A stretch of 64,000 nucleotides of DNA from Chryseobacterium vrystaatense (GTDB lineage: Bacteria; Bacteroidota; Bacteroidia; Flavobacteriales; Weeksellaceae), in the NCBI RefSeq assembly GCF_000737765.1, contig NZ_JPRI01000005.1:1-64000 (forward strand). Direction: 5' to 3'. Each line of letters begins with the position of its first letter. Positions within the stretch are counted from its first letter, which is position 1. Below are positions 28,874 to 38,843 of the stretch, piece after piece. The position numbers and the translations under genes are program-made. Below the pieces are notes generated by a model that was not told where the DNA came from, did no database searches, and was given only the letters and a program-made list of their open reading frames with translations.

Positions 28874-31800
28874 AAAAAATAATAACATCCCCTCGATTTT
28901 CTATATTGAAAAGGAAAGAGACGAAAAAATATTTTTCACTTTTCACTCTTCTCTTTTCACTCACCTTTTCCGCGCAAACCAGTCTCAGCACCACTGAGAA
29001 CTACGTGTATACCAAAAACTGTCTGGATGCCGATTGTATTAAAAAATCAGAATCCGTTCAGTATTTTGACGGGCTGGGAAGGCCAATTCAGTCTGTTGCC
29101 ATCAAAGCTACCCCATTGGGGAGCGATGTTGTGGTTCCTATAGAATATGATGCGCAGGGAAGACAGACTAAAAGTTACCTTCCGGTTCCTCAGACAGGCA
29201 CAGCCAATGGAGCAATCTACAGCAATCCATTGGGGAACGCCTCTTCTGCAGGATATGGAAGTGAAAAAATATACTCCGAAAAAGTCTACGATCATATTTT
29301 CCCTGGAAGAGTAAGCCAGATGCTTCCGGCAGGAACCACCTGGTCCCAGAAACCCATGAATATGGGGTATGGCACCAATGTGAATGGTGAAGTAAAAAAA
29401 TATGTGTTAACCACCAGCTGGACAGAAGGCAGAACGGAGTCGGGAATTTCTCTGGTAGCTTTCTTTGCCGCGAATCAGCTGGTAAAAACTTCCGTTACCG
29501 ATCCGGATGGCAATACAACCACCCAATTCCAGAATAGTAAGGGAGAAACTATTCTTGTTAGAAAGAATGATGGACAGCGCGATGTAGATACCTACTACCT
29601 TTACAATGAATATGGCCAGCTGGCTTATGTTATTCCTCCGCTGGCGGTAGCAGATACCGCTCCGGATCAGGCATTGCTGGATAAATTGTGTTATCAGTAC
29701 CGCTATGACGGATTAGGAAGACAGGTGGAGAAAAAAGTCCCGGGAAAAGGATGGGAATGGATGATCTATGACAAACAGGATCGTATCGTCGGTACCCAGG
29801 ATGCTGTGATGAGAGCCAAGGGACAATGGCTGTATACCAAATATGATCAATTCGGAAGAGTTGCATTTACAGGGATCAGTACAGGAGGAGAAAGAGCATC
29901 GGAACAGTCTTATGCTGAAAATTTCGGAAGCAATAATGTCTCCAGAACCCCTAATGTTTTCTTTAACCGGGAAGGAATGGATGTCTACTATGACCCCAAT
30001 AGCACTTACCCTACCGTTGGCTGGGTAAAAATTCTGTCGGTCAACTATTATGATACCTATCCGGCTTACAGTTTTAACCCTCCTTTTCCCTCTACAATCT
30101 TTGGAAAAGCGATCATGACCGATGCACAGAATGCATCCGTGAATACCCAGGCTATGCCTACGCTGAGTCTTGTAAAAAATATTGAGGATGATAACTGGAC
30201 CAAAAGCTATATCTACTATGATAATAAAGGAAGAAATGTAGGTTCTTATACCATTAATCATCTGGGAGGATATACCAGAACTGAAACAGAACTTGATTTT
30301 ACAGGAGTAGCCCAACAGACCAAGTTGTATCACAAAAGGCTCAGTACTGATACAGAAAAGATGATTTCCCAGAGTTTTGAGTATGACGGCCAAAACAGAG
30401 TGAAGAAACAGCGCCATCAGGTAGACAGCGGTCCCGTAGAACTGCTTGCGGAAAATACCTACAATGAGCTGTCACAGCTTTCCAATAAGAAAGTAGCGGG
30501 GGGACTGGAAAGCATCGATTATCAGTATGACATCCGGGGAGCACTTACCAGGGTCAATGATCCGGCAGCTTTAGGCACTAAGCTTTTCGGTTATGCCCTG
30601 AAATACCAAACCCCTGAATATGCTAATGTTGCACCCGGGAAAAGCAATGGTAATATTTCAGAAATAGACTGGAAGTCTGCTTCAGATGGTATTTTGAAAA
30701 GATATTCTTACGTCTATGATCCGTTGAACCGGCTGAAAGATGCCATTTATGCAGAACCGGGATCAACGATTCCCCATAACAATACCTATAATGAACATGC
30801 TACCTATGACCTGAACGGGAACATCAAGACCCTGCAGAGAAATGCCTTTCCGGTTACAGGAAATACAGCGACTATGGTCGATAACCTGGTATACCAGTAT
30901 ACAGGGAACCAACTGGATAAAGTCATTGAAAACTCAATGAATGATACAGGATATGAAGGCGGGAACAATACCATAGATTATGATTTGAATGGAAGTATGA
31001 TCAATATGAAGGACAAAGGAATACAGACCATTAATTATAATATTCTGGATCTGCCCAACACCTATGATATTGTACAGACCACATTGGGAAGTACAGTACG
31101 TTCTACTCTTGGATACCTTTACCGTGCTGACGGCACCAAGCTGAGAAAGACCGTTACAGGTAAAAGGGATGGTAAAGGTACTTCTATGACTACCCGAATG
31201 ACAGACTATCTGGATGGTTTCCAGTATAGCTATACCGATAGAGGAAGCCTGGAGCCTTGCCTGACATGCAAAACGGAAAGGGCTTTTGAAGAGCAGGCCT
31301 ACAAAGGGATTGTATTTCCCGGAACAGAAACCCCTGAATGGAAGCTTGATTTTGTTCCCACGGCAGAAGGCTTTTACAGTTTCACAGAAAACCGTTATAT
31401 TTACCAGTATGGAGACCATCTTGGCAATGTCAGGGTAAGCTTTGCCAAAAACAGCGCAGGCGCTCTTGAAATTTTAGATACCAACAACTATTATCCTTTC
31501 GGATTAAACCATACCGGAGGAAACGGCTTGAACAGCTCAGGTTTCGGCAGTTGGTATAGCTATAAGTACAATGGTAAGGAACTTCAGGAAACAGGAATGT
31601 ATGATTATGGAGCAAGGTTCTATATGCCGGATCTGGGAAGATGGGGCGTAATCGATCCATTAGCAGAAAAGATGAGAAGACATTCTCCTTATAATTATGC
31701 CTTCAATAATCCTATAGGTTTTACAGATCCCGATGGGATGGCCCCTCAAATTCAGCTTACCTCAGCTAGTGACAACAGTGGGATGTATACTCCAGGCTGG

Positions 31801-32577
31801 ACCAACCCCAATTGGTTAGGCAGAGGAGTTTATGACAGCACCAGCTATGATGGGATTATGGGTCCTACACTTGGTGGTGGCGGAACTGTTAAAAGGACTA
31901 AGGATGGGACTGTTTACATGGGAAGTGCAGCAGCAGATGCTTTTAGGGCTCTTAACAATCCTAAGTTTCAATTTCCCAAAGGGAAGGAAGAATATTACAA
32001 GAAGAATTATCCTGCATTTTATAATTTGGTAACAACTATTTTACCTAAAATGACTCAAAATAAAGAATTTATGGAAGCATTAAGTATTGCAAGTGGTTTT
32101 TCTCCTGGTGAACTAAGTGATATATTTCAGTACGGAAAAGGAGCGATTCTTCACGCTGATAAATTAGCTTATGGTGATGCTCAATATGATTTTGCAGAAA
32201 CCAAGGATAAAATGGACATAAATAAAATTTCAATAGATAAGACTGTATTAAACTGGTATGAAACAGCTAATTTAGATACTAATAGTTTAGAAGGTGTTAC
32301 AAACATCTTTTGGATGGTAATGTTAGCTGGACATGAGACAAGCCATTGGGGAGATCATACAAAAAGAAATATAAGATTTATAGATACACCTATAGCTCAG
32401 GAATTTAATAATGAAGTAGGAGTTTTTTTTGAATTTAGAGCGATGAGATCGACCTTTCCAAACACAAAAGTAAAAACATCATTATATATGGGGAATCATG
32501 GTACTAAAATTTCAGAAATATTTAAAGTTTTTGTTGAAAAAAACTTTAAAACATTATCAAATATAATTTCCAAATAA
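28870..32577 (+). CDS. full-length secreted Rhs polymorphic toxin with HExxH metallopeptidase-like tip
   Basis: The protein has 1235 residues. The signal peptide ends near residue 35 (SLFTLLFSLTFSAQ). A DUF6443-type N-terminal domain follows, then YD repeats (EYDAQGRQTKSY, YRYDGLGRQVEKK, YVYDPLNRLKDA). The RHS-associated core spans about residues 843-957 ([49 protein letters not shown]). A linker of about 60 residues leads to a unique tip of about 215 residues with GHETSHWGDH at 1154-1163, an HExxH zinc-protease motif. It is the only copy with complete N-terminal parts; a lipoprotein immunity candidate follows after 7 bases. Confidence 0.88.
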   Translation: MKKIITSPRFSILKRKETKKYFSLFTLLFSLTFSAQTSLSTTENYVYTKNCLDADCIKKSESVQYFDGLGRPIQSVAIKATPLGSDVVVPIEYDAQGRQTKSYLPVPQTGTANGAIYSNPLGNASSAGYGSEKIYSEKVYDHIFPGRVSQMLPAGTTWSQKPMNMGYGTNVNGEVKKYVLTTSWTEGRTESGISLVAFFAANQLVKTSVTDPDGNTTTQFQNSKGETILVRKNDGQRDVDTYYLYNEYGQLAYVIPPLAVADTAPDQALLDKLCYQYRYDGLGRQVEKKVPGKGWEWMIYDKQDRIVGTQDAVMRAKGQWLYTKYDQFGRVAFTGISTGGERASEQSYAENFGSNNVSRTPNVFFNREGMDVYYDPNSTYPTVGWVKILSVNYYDTYPAYSFNPPFPSTIFGKAIMTDAQNASVNTQAMPTLSLVKNIEDDNWTKSYIYYDNKGRNVGSYTINHLGGYTRTETELDFTGVAQQTKLYHKRLSTDTEKMISQSFEYDGQNRVKKQRHQVDSGPVELLAENTYNELSQLSNKKVAGGLESIDYQYDIRGALTRVNDPAALGTKLFGYALKYQTPEYANVAPGKSNGNISEIDWKSASDGILKRYSYVYDPLNRLKDAIYAEPGSTIPHNNTYNEHATYDLNGNIKTLQRNAFPVTGNTATMVDNLVYQYTGNQLDKVIENSMNDTGYEGGNNTIDYDLNGSMINMKDKGIQTINYNILDLPNTYDIVQTTLGSTVRSTLGYLYRADGTKLRKTVTGKRDGKGTSMTTRMTDYLDGFQYSYTDRGSLEPCLTCKTERAFEEQAYKGIVFPGTETPEWKLDFVPTAEGFYSFTENRYIYQYGDHLGNVRVSFAKNSAGALEILDTNNYYPFGLNHTGGNGLNSSGFGSWYSYKYNGKELQETGMYDYGARFYMPDLGRWGVIDPLAEKMRRHSPYNYAFNNPIGFTDPDGMAPQIQLTSASDNSGMYTPGWTNPNWLGRGVYDSTSYDGIMGPTLGGGGTVKRTKDGTVYMGSAAADAFRALNNPKFQFPKGKEEYYKKNYPAFYNLVTTILPKMTQNKEFMEALSIASGFSPGELSDIFQYGKGAILHADKLAYGDAQYDFAETKDKMDINKISIDKTVLNWYETANLDTNSLEGVTNIFWMVMLAGHETSHWGDHTKRNIRFIDTPIAQEFNNEVGVFFEFRAMRSTFPNTKVKTSLYMGNHGTKISEIFKVFVEKNFKTLSNIISK

Positions 32578-32584
32578 TTATTTC

Positions 32585-33022
32585 ATGAAAACAGATTTAT
32601 TAAAAATTATGAAATCAAGTTTACTATTAATTTTAAGTTGTTTATTTCTTTCTTGCTCCACTCGATTCACAGAAAAGCAGATTCGAAATGAAAAATTCAT
32701 TAATGAATTTTGTAGTAATGAAAAAGTTATACATAATTTAAAGAAATATTCTGGACATCAAATATTAATATATGATGATCACCACTTAATAACTCAATCT
32801 GTAAAAACGTTTAACAACGATTCTACGGAAATTCGTATTCAGACTGTCCTTCCCAAAAATGAATTTTATTTTAAAATAAATAAATTTATACTTAATAGTG
32901 ATTTAGCGTTTGTAGTATTGGAAACCAATGATAACACAAGGGGAGTTGTTTTCTACTTATTGAAAGATGAGCAAGATCAACAATGGTATGTTATGAATAT
33001 TGAACATAAAAATGCAAAATAA
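32585..33022 (+). CDS. putative immunity lipoprotein for the metallopeptidase-type Rhs toxin
   Basis: The 145-residue protein has a signal sequence with lipobox LFLSCS. It is paralogous to the lipoprotein encoded at 44415-44837 (shared pattern LAFVVL, and KKYS / KNYS after a VIHNL / VYRIL helix). Position directly after a toxin tip and the strong AT bias are typical of immunity genes. A lipid-anchored immunity protein suggests that the toxin acts in the periplasm. The family name was not recognised. Confidence 0.65.
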   Translation: MKTDLLKIMKSSLLLILSCLFLSCSTRFTEKQIRNEKFINEFCSNEKVIHNLKKYSGHQILIYDDHHLITQSVKTFNNDSTEIRIQTVLPKNEFYFKINKFILNSDLAFVVLETNDNTRGVVFYLLKDEQDQQWYVMNIEHKNAK

Positions 33023-33096
33023 AATTTAGTTTTTATTAACTTTTCTAATCCTGAAATGGCAATATACAAAACAATACAGAGCTTCTAAATTAGACA

Positions 33097-33321
33097 TTGA
33101 TCATTATTATCGGGTTAAAGCATATTGGAGGCAACGGATTGAACAGTTCCGGTTTTAGAAGCTGGCAGAGCTATAATTATAACGGTAAGGAACTACAGGA
33201 AACAGGAATGTATGATTATGGGGTAAGGTTCTATATGCCGGATCTGGGAAGATGGGGTGTGATAGATCCATTAGCAGAACAGATGAGAAGACATTCTCCG
33301 TATAGTAAGTTAAATAATTAA
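33097..33321 (+). pseudogene. orphan Rhs core fragment A, truncated
   Basis: It encodes [29 protein letters not shown] and [20 protein letters not shown] and then stops after SKLNN, where the toxin tip should begin. Four bases of the YYPFGL coding region are also missing near 33108 compared with the other copies. The toxin tip is gone; an SUKH-type immunity gene still follows at 33503. Confidence 0.75.
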
Positions 33322-33502
33322 TTCGAGTTCGTGTTAATATAAATCAAGCTGATATTGAGGTTTTGGAACACTATAATAATCCTCTTTAAATAGTATTTTG
33401 GAGTACTGAAAACTTAGTGCTCCAATTTTTTACTTAATAAAAACTTAATATTATTCTCAGTTTTTAGTTTGATTATCTCATGTCAACCAAAAAAAGACCA
33501 TA

Positions 33503-33838
33503 ATGATGAATAATAAAATTGAATTCCCAGAAGATTATACTTCTTATATGAATAATTTACGAGATCACGAAATATATTCTGAGAACGGATACGTTGAACT
33601 ATTTCCTGTAAGTGAATTGAACCAAATTAATACTGAATATGAAACCGAGCAGTACGTTCCAAACTTTGTAGCTGTTGGAACAAATGGTGCTGGCGTCGGA
33701 ATATTAATAAATAAAGAGAATAAGCAATTTTATTCTATTCCATTTGTTGGAATGGACGAAAGTGATGCTGTATTATTAGCAAATTCTTTTTCCGAATTTA
33801 TTTATAAGTTTGAAAATGAAGGACTGGAGATATATTAA
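33503..33838 (+). CDS. SMI1/KNR4 (SUKH) family immunity protein
   Basis: The 111-residue cytoplasmic protein has the SUKH pattern: IEFPEDYTSYM, VELFPVSELNQIN, PNFVAVGTNGAGVGILI, FYSIPFVGMDESDAVLLANSFSEFI. SUKH proteins neutralise a wide range of polymorphic toxins, often nucleases. Its partner toxin was probably lost with core fragment A just upstream. The gene itself looks intact. The first ATG (33503) and the next (33506) are both possible starts. Confidence 0.8.
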   Translation: MMNNKIEFPEDYTSYMNNLRDHEIYSENGYVELFPVSELNQINTEYETEQYVPNFVAVGTNGAGVGILINKENKQFYSIPFVGMDESDAVLLANSFSEFIYKFENEGLEIY

Positions 33839-33920
33839 ATTAAATTTTTTGGTAATACATTTATAAATTAATTGAACCTGAAGTAGCAGGAGGAATAGGA
33901 GACAAAACAGAAATAGATAA

Positions 33921-34145
33921 TTCTTTTTTCCACTGTTAATAAAAAATCTAAATTATGAATTTGATGGATGGTTTGGAGATGACATTCTTGAATCCTTTCC
34001 GTGCTATATAGTAATCGAACAATTAAGAAAAGGAATAGAATCGGAATATCTAACAGGAATTAGCTTTGACGAGGTGGAATTGATACCTTTTTTAGGACAA
34101 AAAGTTTATACTTCTTATACTTTTAAAGTTGAGAAAATATTATAA
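33921..34145 (+). pseudogene. 5'-truncated immunity-like gene fragment
   Basis: A 75-codon open frame without a usable start reads NYEFDGWFGDDILESFP and ends with VELIPFLGQKVYTSYTFKVEKIL. The last ~25 codons and the following hairpin recur at about 40972-41052, where they also precede an Rhs fragment. It looks like the surviving end of an immunity gene. The family was not recognised. Confidence 0.55.
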
Positions 34146-34149
34146 ATAG

Positions 34150-34178
34150 TTAGGGTGTTGAAATCAACCCTAATTTTT
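34150..34178 (+). terminator. cassette-boundary hairpin, family 2
   Basis: TTAGGG...GTTGA pairs with TCAAC...CCTAA, followed by T5. Close copies are at 41036-41066, and related forms at 42611-42640 and 43788-43818. Confidence 0.75.
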
Positions 34179-34180
34179 AA

Positions 34181-35086
34181 CCAAGTTTCGCCAAAAACAG
34201 CGCAGGCGCTCGTGAAATTTTAGATACCAACAACTATTATCCTTTCGGATTAAACCATACCGAAGGAAACGGCTTGAACAGCTCAGATTTCGGCAGTTGG
34301 TATAGCTATAAGTACAATGGTAAGGAACTACAGGAAACAGGAATGTATGATTATGGAGCAAGGTTCTATATGGCCGATCTGGGAAGATGGGGCGTAATCG
34401 ACCCATTGGCAGAGCAGTCGCGTAGATGGTCTCCTTATCATTATGCAGCGGACAATCCTGTTAATTTTATTGATCCGGATGGTAGAATAGCTTTGAAGGT
34501 AAATTATGCAGATCAGGTGATCGGAGGAGTGGATGAAAATTACCTGGCTACCAGCCAGTGGAACAGTGAAAGAGGTCGTACCAATTTAGGATCTGCTGTT
34601 AAACAGGGAAGAGTTTATACCACTAAGGAAGGGACAGTTTATGAGGGAGATAAAGTAAGCGAAGGACTTAATGCTCTTACGAATCCTCAACCTGATTTTT
34701 CAAAGTTTGATTTTACCCAGTACATGAATATTTCGCCTCAGCTGGCTGGATTATATGCGTATGGCGCTGGCTTTATGACTGAAAAAGCTTTAGAGATTTT
34801 AGTTTTGAAAAAAACGTCACAAATAAATCCATTTGGAATAAATGGAGGTTATGGTTTTAAAGTAGGAAGAACAGAATTTTTATATGCAAATCCAAGCGTA
34901 GGTGGTGGAACAATACTTTCATATGGATCACCAACTGGTGGAAAATTTCGATTAGATTATCATGGTCTTCCTTCTTTAAATAGAGGTACTACATTGCATT
35001 TTCATTCAAATTATTGGGGGCTTAGCAATTCTCCTCATAGAAGCATAAATCCTTTTTATCTTGGAAAACCAATTAAAAAAAAATAA
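34181..35086 (+). CDS. orphan Rhs core + toxin-tip cassette B
   Basis: The frame is open from 34181 without an ATG; TTG at 34274 is the first possible start. It resumes the core at [21 protein letters not shown] and follows it to [14 protein letters not shown], then changes to a different core end (SRRWSPYHYAADNPVNFIDPDGR). The unique tip of about 200 residues ends with RLDYHGLPSLNRGTTLHFHS and NSPHRSINPF. The clustered His residues suggest a nuclease-like active site, but the family was not identified. An immunity candidate overlaps its stop by one base. Confidence 0.7.
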   Translation, partial: PSFAKNSAGAREILDTNNYYPFGLNHTEGNGLNSSDFGSWYSYKYNGKELQETGMYDYGARFYMADLGRWGVIDPLAEQSRRWSPYHYAADNPVNFIDPDGRIALKVNYADQVIGGVDENYLATSQWNSERGRTNLGSAVKQGRVYTTKEGTVYEGDKVSEGLNALTNPQPDFSKFDFTQYMNISPQLAGLYAYGAGFMTEKALEILVLKKTSQINPFGINGGYGFKVGRTEFLYANPSVGGGTILSYGSPTGGKFRLDYHGLPSLNRGTTLHFHSNYWGLSNSPHRSINPFYLGKPIKKK

Positions 35087-35634
35087 TGGAATTTAATAAC
35101 AGAATTTTAAGTAAAGAAGTTAGCCTTCTTTTCATTGATAACTTTGACATAAATAATTGGGATGACTTAAACCAACTAAAAATCATTTATAAGTCTTTAT
35201 TTCCAAAAGGAAGTACACTGTTTTTTTCATTTAGACGTGAAGAAAATTTAACTGAAGAAAAAGAGTTAAAAAAACTTAAAGTTAGAATACTCGATACTTT
35301 TAATAATGAAGGTGAATATCTTATTCTAAAAAAATTAGATGACGTTCGTTTTGATAGTATTGCCAGAATAGTTATAAATGAGAATACATATAATCTTATT
35401 TTTGATCTGTGGAACTATTTTTACAGTTGTACATTTTTTATCCCCAACAAAAATTTAACCTTTTCGGATTATATAAAGTTTCAACAAAAAATTAAGTTTC
35501 AGGATAAGGGAAATGAAAAGCTATTGAACGAATGTTTTACAGATTTTACATGTATTAAGGGACTCGGTGGAGATAATATGATTATAAGTTATCGTAATAA
35601 TTATAACCTTCCAAATTTTTATTGTAAGGAGTAA
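35086..35634 (+). CDS. putative immunity protein for cassette B
   Basis: The 182-residue protein has no signal peptide or membrane helix, so it is probably cytoplasmic. Its ATG shares one base with the TAA of the cassette B toxin, the tight coupling expected of a toxin-immunity pair. The sequence is AT-rich and lysine/asparagine-rich, unlike the core genes. No known family was recognised. Confidence 0.6.
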   Translation: MEFNNRILSKEVSLLFIDNFDINNWDDLNQLKIIYKSLFPKGSTLFFSFRREENLTEEKELKKLKVRILDTFNNEGEYLILKKLDDVRFDSIARIVINENTYNLIFDLWNYFYSCTFFIPNKNLTFSDYIKFQQKIKFQDKGNEKLLNECFTDFTCIKGLGGDNMIISYRNNYNLPNFYCKE

Positions 35635-35827
35635 AATATATTTATCCTAATCCATAAAGCATAAACTCTTGAGTTGTTAAACATTAAAACCTCCCGTACG
35701 AATCTTTCGTATGGTAAAGTAATAATAAACGTTAGTGTGGAGATTTAAATTTGGGTAATATTCCAAAGTTAGTGATTCCCTCTTGCTGCCGCACTAATCC
35801 TCTTGTGTAGTGAAGCAATAATAACAG

Positions 35828-35858
35828 AAACCATTGCTATTACGCAGTGGTTTTGTAT
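35828..35858 (+). terminator. cassette-boundary hairpin, family 1
   Basis: AAACCATTGC pairs with GCAGTGGTTT (one wobble) and is followed by TTGTATTG. It is preceded by AATAATAACAG and followed by a TTTTTCTGTTTTGTAT box. Copies are at 37517-37549, 39280-39307 and 45901-45933. Confidence 0.75.
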
Positions 35859-35881
35859 TGTAATAATTTTTCTGTTTTGTA

Positions 35882-37096
35882 TATTTTGCAATCAATGAGT
35901 ATAAAGACCACCTTGGCAATGCAAGGGTAAGTTTTGCCAAAAAAAGCGCAGGCGCTCTTGAAATTTTAGATACCAATAACTACTATCCATTCGGATTGAA
36001 CCATACCGGAGGAAACGGCTTGAACAGCTCAGGTTTCGGCAGTTGGTATAGCTATAAGTACAATGGTAAGGAACTACAGGAAACAGGAATGTATGATTAT
36101 GGAGCAAGGTTCTATATGGCCGATCTTGGAAGATGGGGCGTAATCGACCCATTAGCAGAGCAGATGAGAAGACATTCTCCCTATAATTATGCTTTTTAAT
36201 AATCCGATAAGCTTTACAGATCCGGATGGGATGGCTCCTCAAATTCAGCTTACCTCAGCTAGTGACAACAGTGGGATGTATACCCCGGCTGGACCAACCC
36301 CAATTGGTTAGGAAGAGGAGTTTATGATAGCAACAGCTATGATGGGATTATGGGTCCTACACTTGGTGGTGGAACTGTTAAAAGGACCAAAGATGGAACT
36401 GTTTACACAGGAAGTGAAGCAGCAGCTTTTAGGGATCTTATGAATCCATCAGCTAATCCTCCCAGCCCAAAACCTAATTTTTTGCAAAGAGCTGGAAGCT
36501 TCATTAGAGGCATATTTGGAGGAAATAGAGGTGCTGGAATTACAACATTTTTATCTGGGGCAACAATTTCTAGAACTGGTATACAAATTGGAGGAATTGC
36601 GTTTGAAGGTTATGAATTGTCAACAGTAGGAAGTTTAGTCAAAGGATTTGCCGCTACAGGAGCTATGACTTTAGGAGCAGTTTTATACCCTACAATGATT
36701 AAAGAACCGGAATTTAACTGGACAAGAGATTTGCCATTGGATATACCTATTACAACAACTGATGATCGGCCTGAAGATCTTATAACATTGTATAGGGGAG
36801 TCTGTATAGGACATTATGATTATAAAAATGCACTGAAAGGTATGGCTATTCCATTAGGAGGACATAATGATCCTGATTCTCATAACTGGGGTGATACAGA
36901 AAGTGTTTTTACGTCTTGGACCATAAATAGAAATACTGCTTTGAAATTTGCAAATAAGAATGGGTCTGGAGGTGTACTTTTACAAAAAGCATTTTCTGTT
37001 CACGAAATTATACCTAGTCCAGATAAATATAATGAACAAGAAATACTAATTCGAGGAATTGTTAATGGTGCAGTTCCATTTATTCAAAAAAGATAA
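35882..37096 (+). pseudogene. orphan Rhs core + ADP-ribosyltransferase-tip cassette C, with two compensating frameshifts
   Basis: The core ([16 protein letters not shown] ... [10 protein letters not shown]) has no start codon. An extra T near 36196 creates a TAA. A missing C near 36284 (ATACCCCGGC against ATACCCCCGGC in cassette D) restores the frame. The tip is open at 36350-37096. It has a hydrophobic linker (GIAFEGYELSTVGSLVKG) and then an ADP-ribosyltransferase-like domain: LYRG, VFTSWTINRNTALKFA and EQEILIRG, matching the R-S-E pattern (Arg, S/T-T-S-like strand, ExE). The tip could modify a target protein if rejoined to an Rhs shell. Confidence 0.75.
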
Positions 37097-37098
37097 AT

Positions 37099-37440
37099 AT
37101 GGAAACAACTAACATAAAGCAAATTTACACGTTATTTAAAGAAGATTTAAATAATAACTTATACTTTTTAATCGCTGAGTATTTAGACAACATTACTGTA
37201 TTTAAATATATATTAATTGACAAAAATAAAGCTATTTCAATATATAAGTTGCGAAGTGAAATTAATAATAGTAATAGTTTTAAGATTGATGGTTACGATG
37301 AATTACTAGAAAATCTTTTGAATTATAATGATAAAAAAGTGATCATTAGTAATTTCAATTATAAAAATGAGGATATAACCATTTTTATAAGCCATGAAAT
37401 GGATAGGGTTCTGGGAATCTTAAGTCAAAGAACAAATTAG
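37099..37440 (+). CDS. putative immunity protein for the ADP-ribosyltransferase tip
   Basis: The 113-residue cytoplasmic protein starts two bases after the stop of cassette C. It is AT-rich, with a mixed alpha/beta pattern (YFLIAEYLDNITVFKYILID, KKVIISNFNYKNEDITIFIS). The position marks it as the cognate immunity gene. No known family was recognised. Confidence 0.6.
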   Translation: METTNIKQIYTLFKEDLNNNLYFLIAEYLDNITVFKYILIDKNKAISIYKLRSEINNSNSFKIDGYDELLENLLNYNDKKVIISNFNYKNEDITIFISHEMDRVLGILSQRTN

Positions 37441-37516
37441 TTTTAATTCATTTACAAATTTAAAGTTAGAGCCCCGGCTCCCGCATGATTGCGTCCTGTG
37501 GTGATGTAATAATAAC

Positions 37517-37549
37517 AAAAACCATTGCTATTAAGCAGTGGTTTTGTAT
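37517..37549 (+). terminator. cassette-boundary hairpin, family 1
   Basis: AAACCATTGC (37519-37528) pairs with GCAGTGGTTT (37535-37544). The following TTTTTCTGTTTTGTAT box and AATAATAAC leader match the copy at 35828. Confidence 0.75.
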
Positions 37550-37621
37550 GGTGAAAATTTTTCTGTTTTGTATTGAAAACATAACTGTCGTACAGTTATA
37601 TATTATTTTGAAAACAATAAG

Positions 37622-38839
37622 TATATTCAGCACTACAGAGACCACCTTGGAAATACCCGGGTAAGTTTTGCCAAAAACAGCGCAGGCGCTCTTGAAATTT
37701 TAGATACCAATAATTACTATCCTTTTGGATTAAACCACACTGGAGGAAACGGCTTGAACAGCTCAGGTTTCGGAAGCTGGCAGAGTTATAAATACAATGG
37801 CAAAGAACTACAAGAAACAGGAATGTATGATTATGGAGCAAGATTCTATATGCCGGATCTGGGAAGATGGGGCGTGATTGATCCATTGGCTGAGCAGATG
37901 AGAAGGCATTCTCCTTATAATTATGCCTTCAATAATCCTATAGGTTTTACAGATCCCGATGGGATGGCTCCTCAAATTCAGCTTACCTCAGCTAGTGACA
38001 ACAGTGGGATGTATACCCCCGGCTGGACCAACCCCAATTGGTTAGGAAGAGGAGTTTATGACAGCACCAGCTATGATGGGATTATGGGGCCTACACTTGG
38101 CGGAGGTGGAAGTGGTTCTTATAATAATAATGATGTAACTGTTTACACAGGAAGTGCAGCAGCTGCAGCTTTTAGGGATCTTATGAATCCTCAGGTTAAC
38201 TTCTCACAGTTTAATTTTTCGCAATTTGGAGTAAATGGTCCAGGTCCAACATATACTGTTCAACATTATGCTCTTATTCAAGGCTTGTCCACGTTTGCTA
38301 ATAAATTATTTGGAACTCCATTCACACTATCTAAGCTAACAGAAGCAGAAAAGCAGAATATTTTTAAGCAGAGTGCACAAAAGACTACAGCAATATTAAT
38401 GTATGAGTATGCTTCGGGAACAGGTCCTGAAAAAAGAAATTTCTTTCCTGGTGATGCTTTGACAGAAGATATAAAGTGGTCAAATTCATCTGCAAGGGCA
38501 GCCACAATGTTTGCAAACGAGTATAATGCAGGAAAAATAAAAGAAGGACAAACAATTCAATATTATATAGGTACAAGTCCCGATAAAATTGGGATCAGTG
38601 GTAGTATAGACGCCCATTTTAAGGGCTTAGGAGATCAATCTATTTGGCGGGGAGGTATGGTATATAATATGCAAAAGAGAGGAGACAGACTATATGTAAA
38701 TGTTTTCGATAAATATACTGTATCTTCAGGAATATCAAGAAATAACGCAGATTCATTTAATAGAGGAAAAACAATTACGCCATTGGGAACAACGACAATT
38801 AATATTCATTTTAACTATCAATGGATAAATAAAAAATAA
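37622..38839 (+). CDS. orphan Rhs core + toxin-tip cassette D
   Basis: The frame is open from 37577 but has no ATG; homology to the core starts at [20 protein letters not shown] (37622), and a TTG at 37754 is the first possible start. The core and linker ([13 protein letters not shown] ... [11 protein letters not shown]) are intact and nearly identical to the full-length gene. The tip of about 230 residues (from [18 protein letters not shown]) is unique and ends in [17 protein letters not shown] could not assign it to a toxin family. A lipoprotein immunity candidate starts five bases later. Confidence 0.72.
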   Translation, partial: YIQHYRDHLGNTRVSFAKNSAGALEILDTNNYYPFGLNHTGGNGLNSSGFGSWQSYKYNGKELQETGMYDYGARFYMPDLGRWGVIDPLAEQMRRHSPYNYAFNNPIGFTDPDGMAPQIQLTSASDNSGMYTPGWTNPNWLGRGVYDSTSYDGIMGPTLGGGGSGSYNNNDVTVYTGSAAAAAFRDLMNPQVNFSQFNFSQFGVNGPGPTYTVQHYALIQGLSTFANKLFGTPFTLSKLTEAEKQNIFKQSAQKTTAILMYEYASGTGPEKRNFFPGDALTEDIKWSNSSARAATMFANEYNAGKIKEGQTIQYYIGTSPDKIGISGSIDAHFKGLGDQSIWRGGMVYNMQKRGDRLYVNVFDKYTVSSGISRNNADSFNRGKTITPLGTTTINIHFNYQWINKK

Positions 38840-38843
38840 AATT

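Noticed and set aside
29713..30417. Minus-strand 234-codon open frame in the Rhs gene
   Set aside because: It is a shadow of the Rhs YD-repeat region, where strong codon bias opens the opposite strand.
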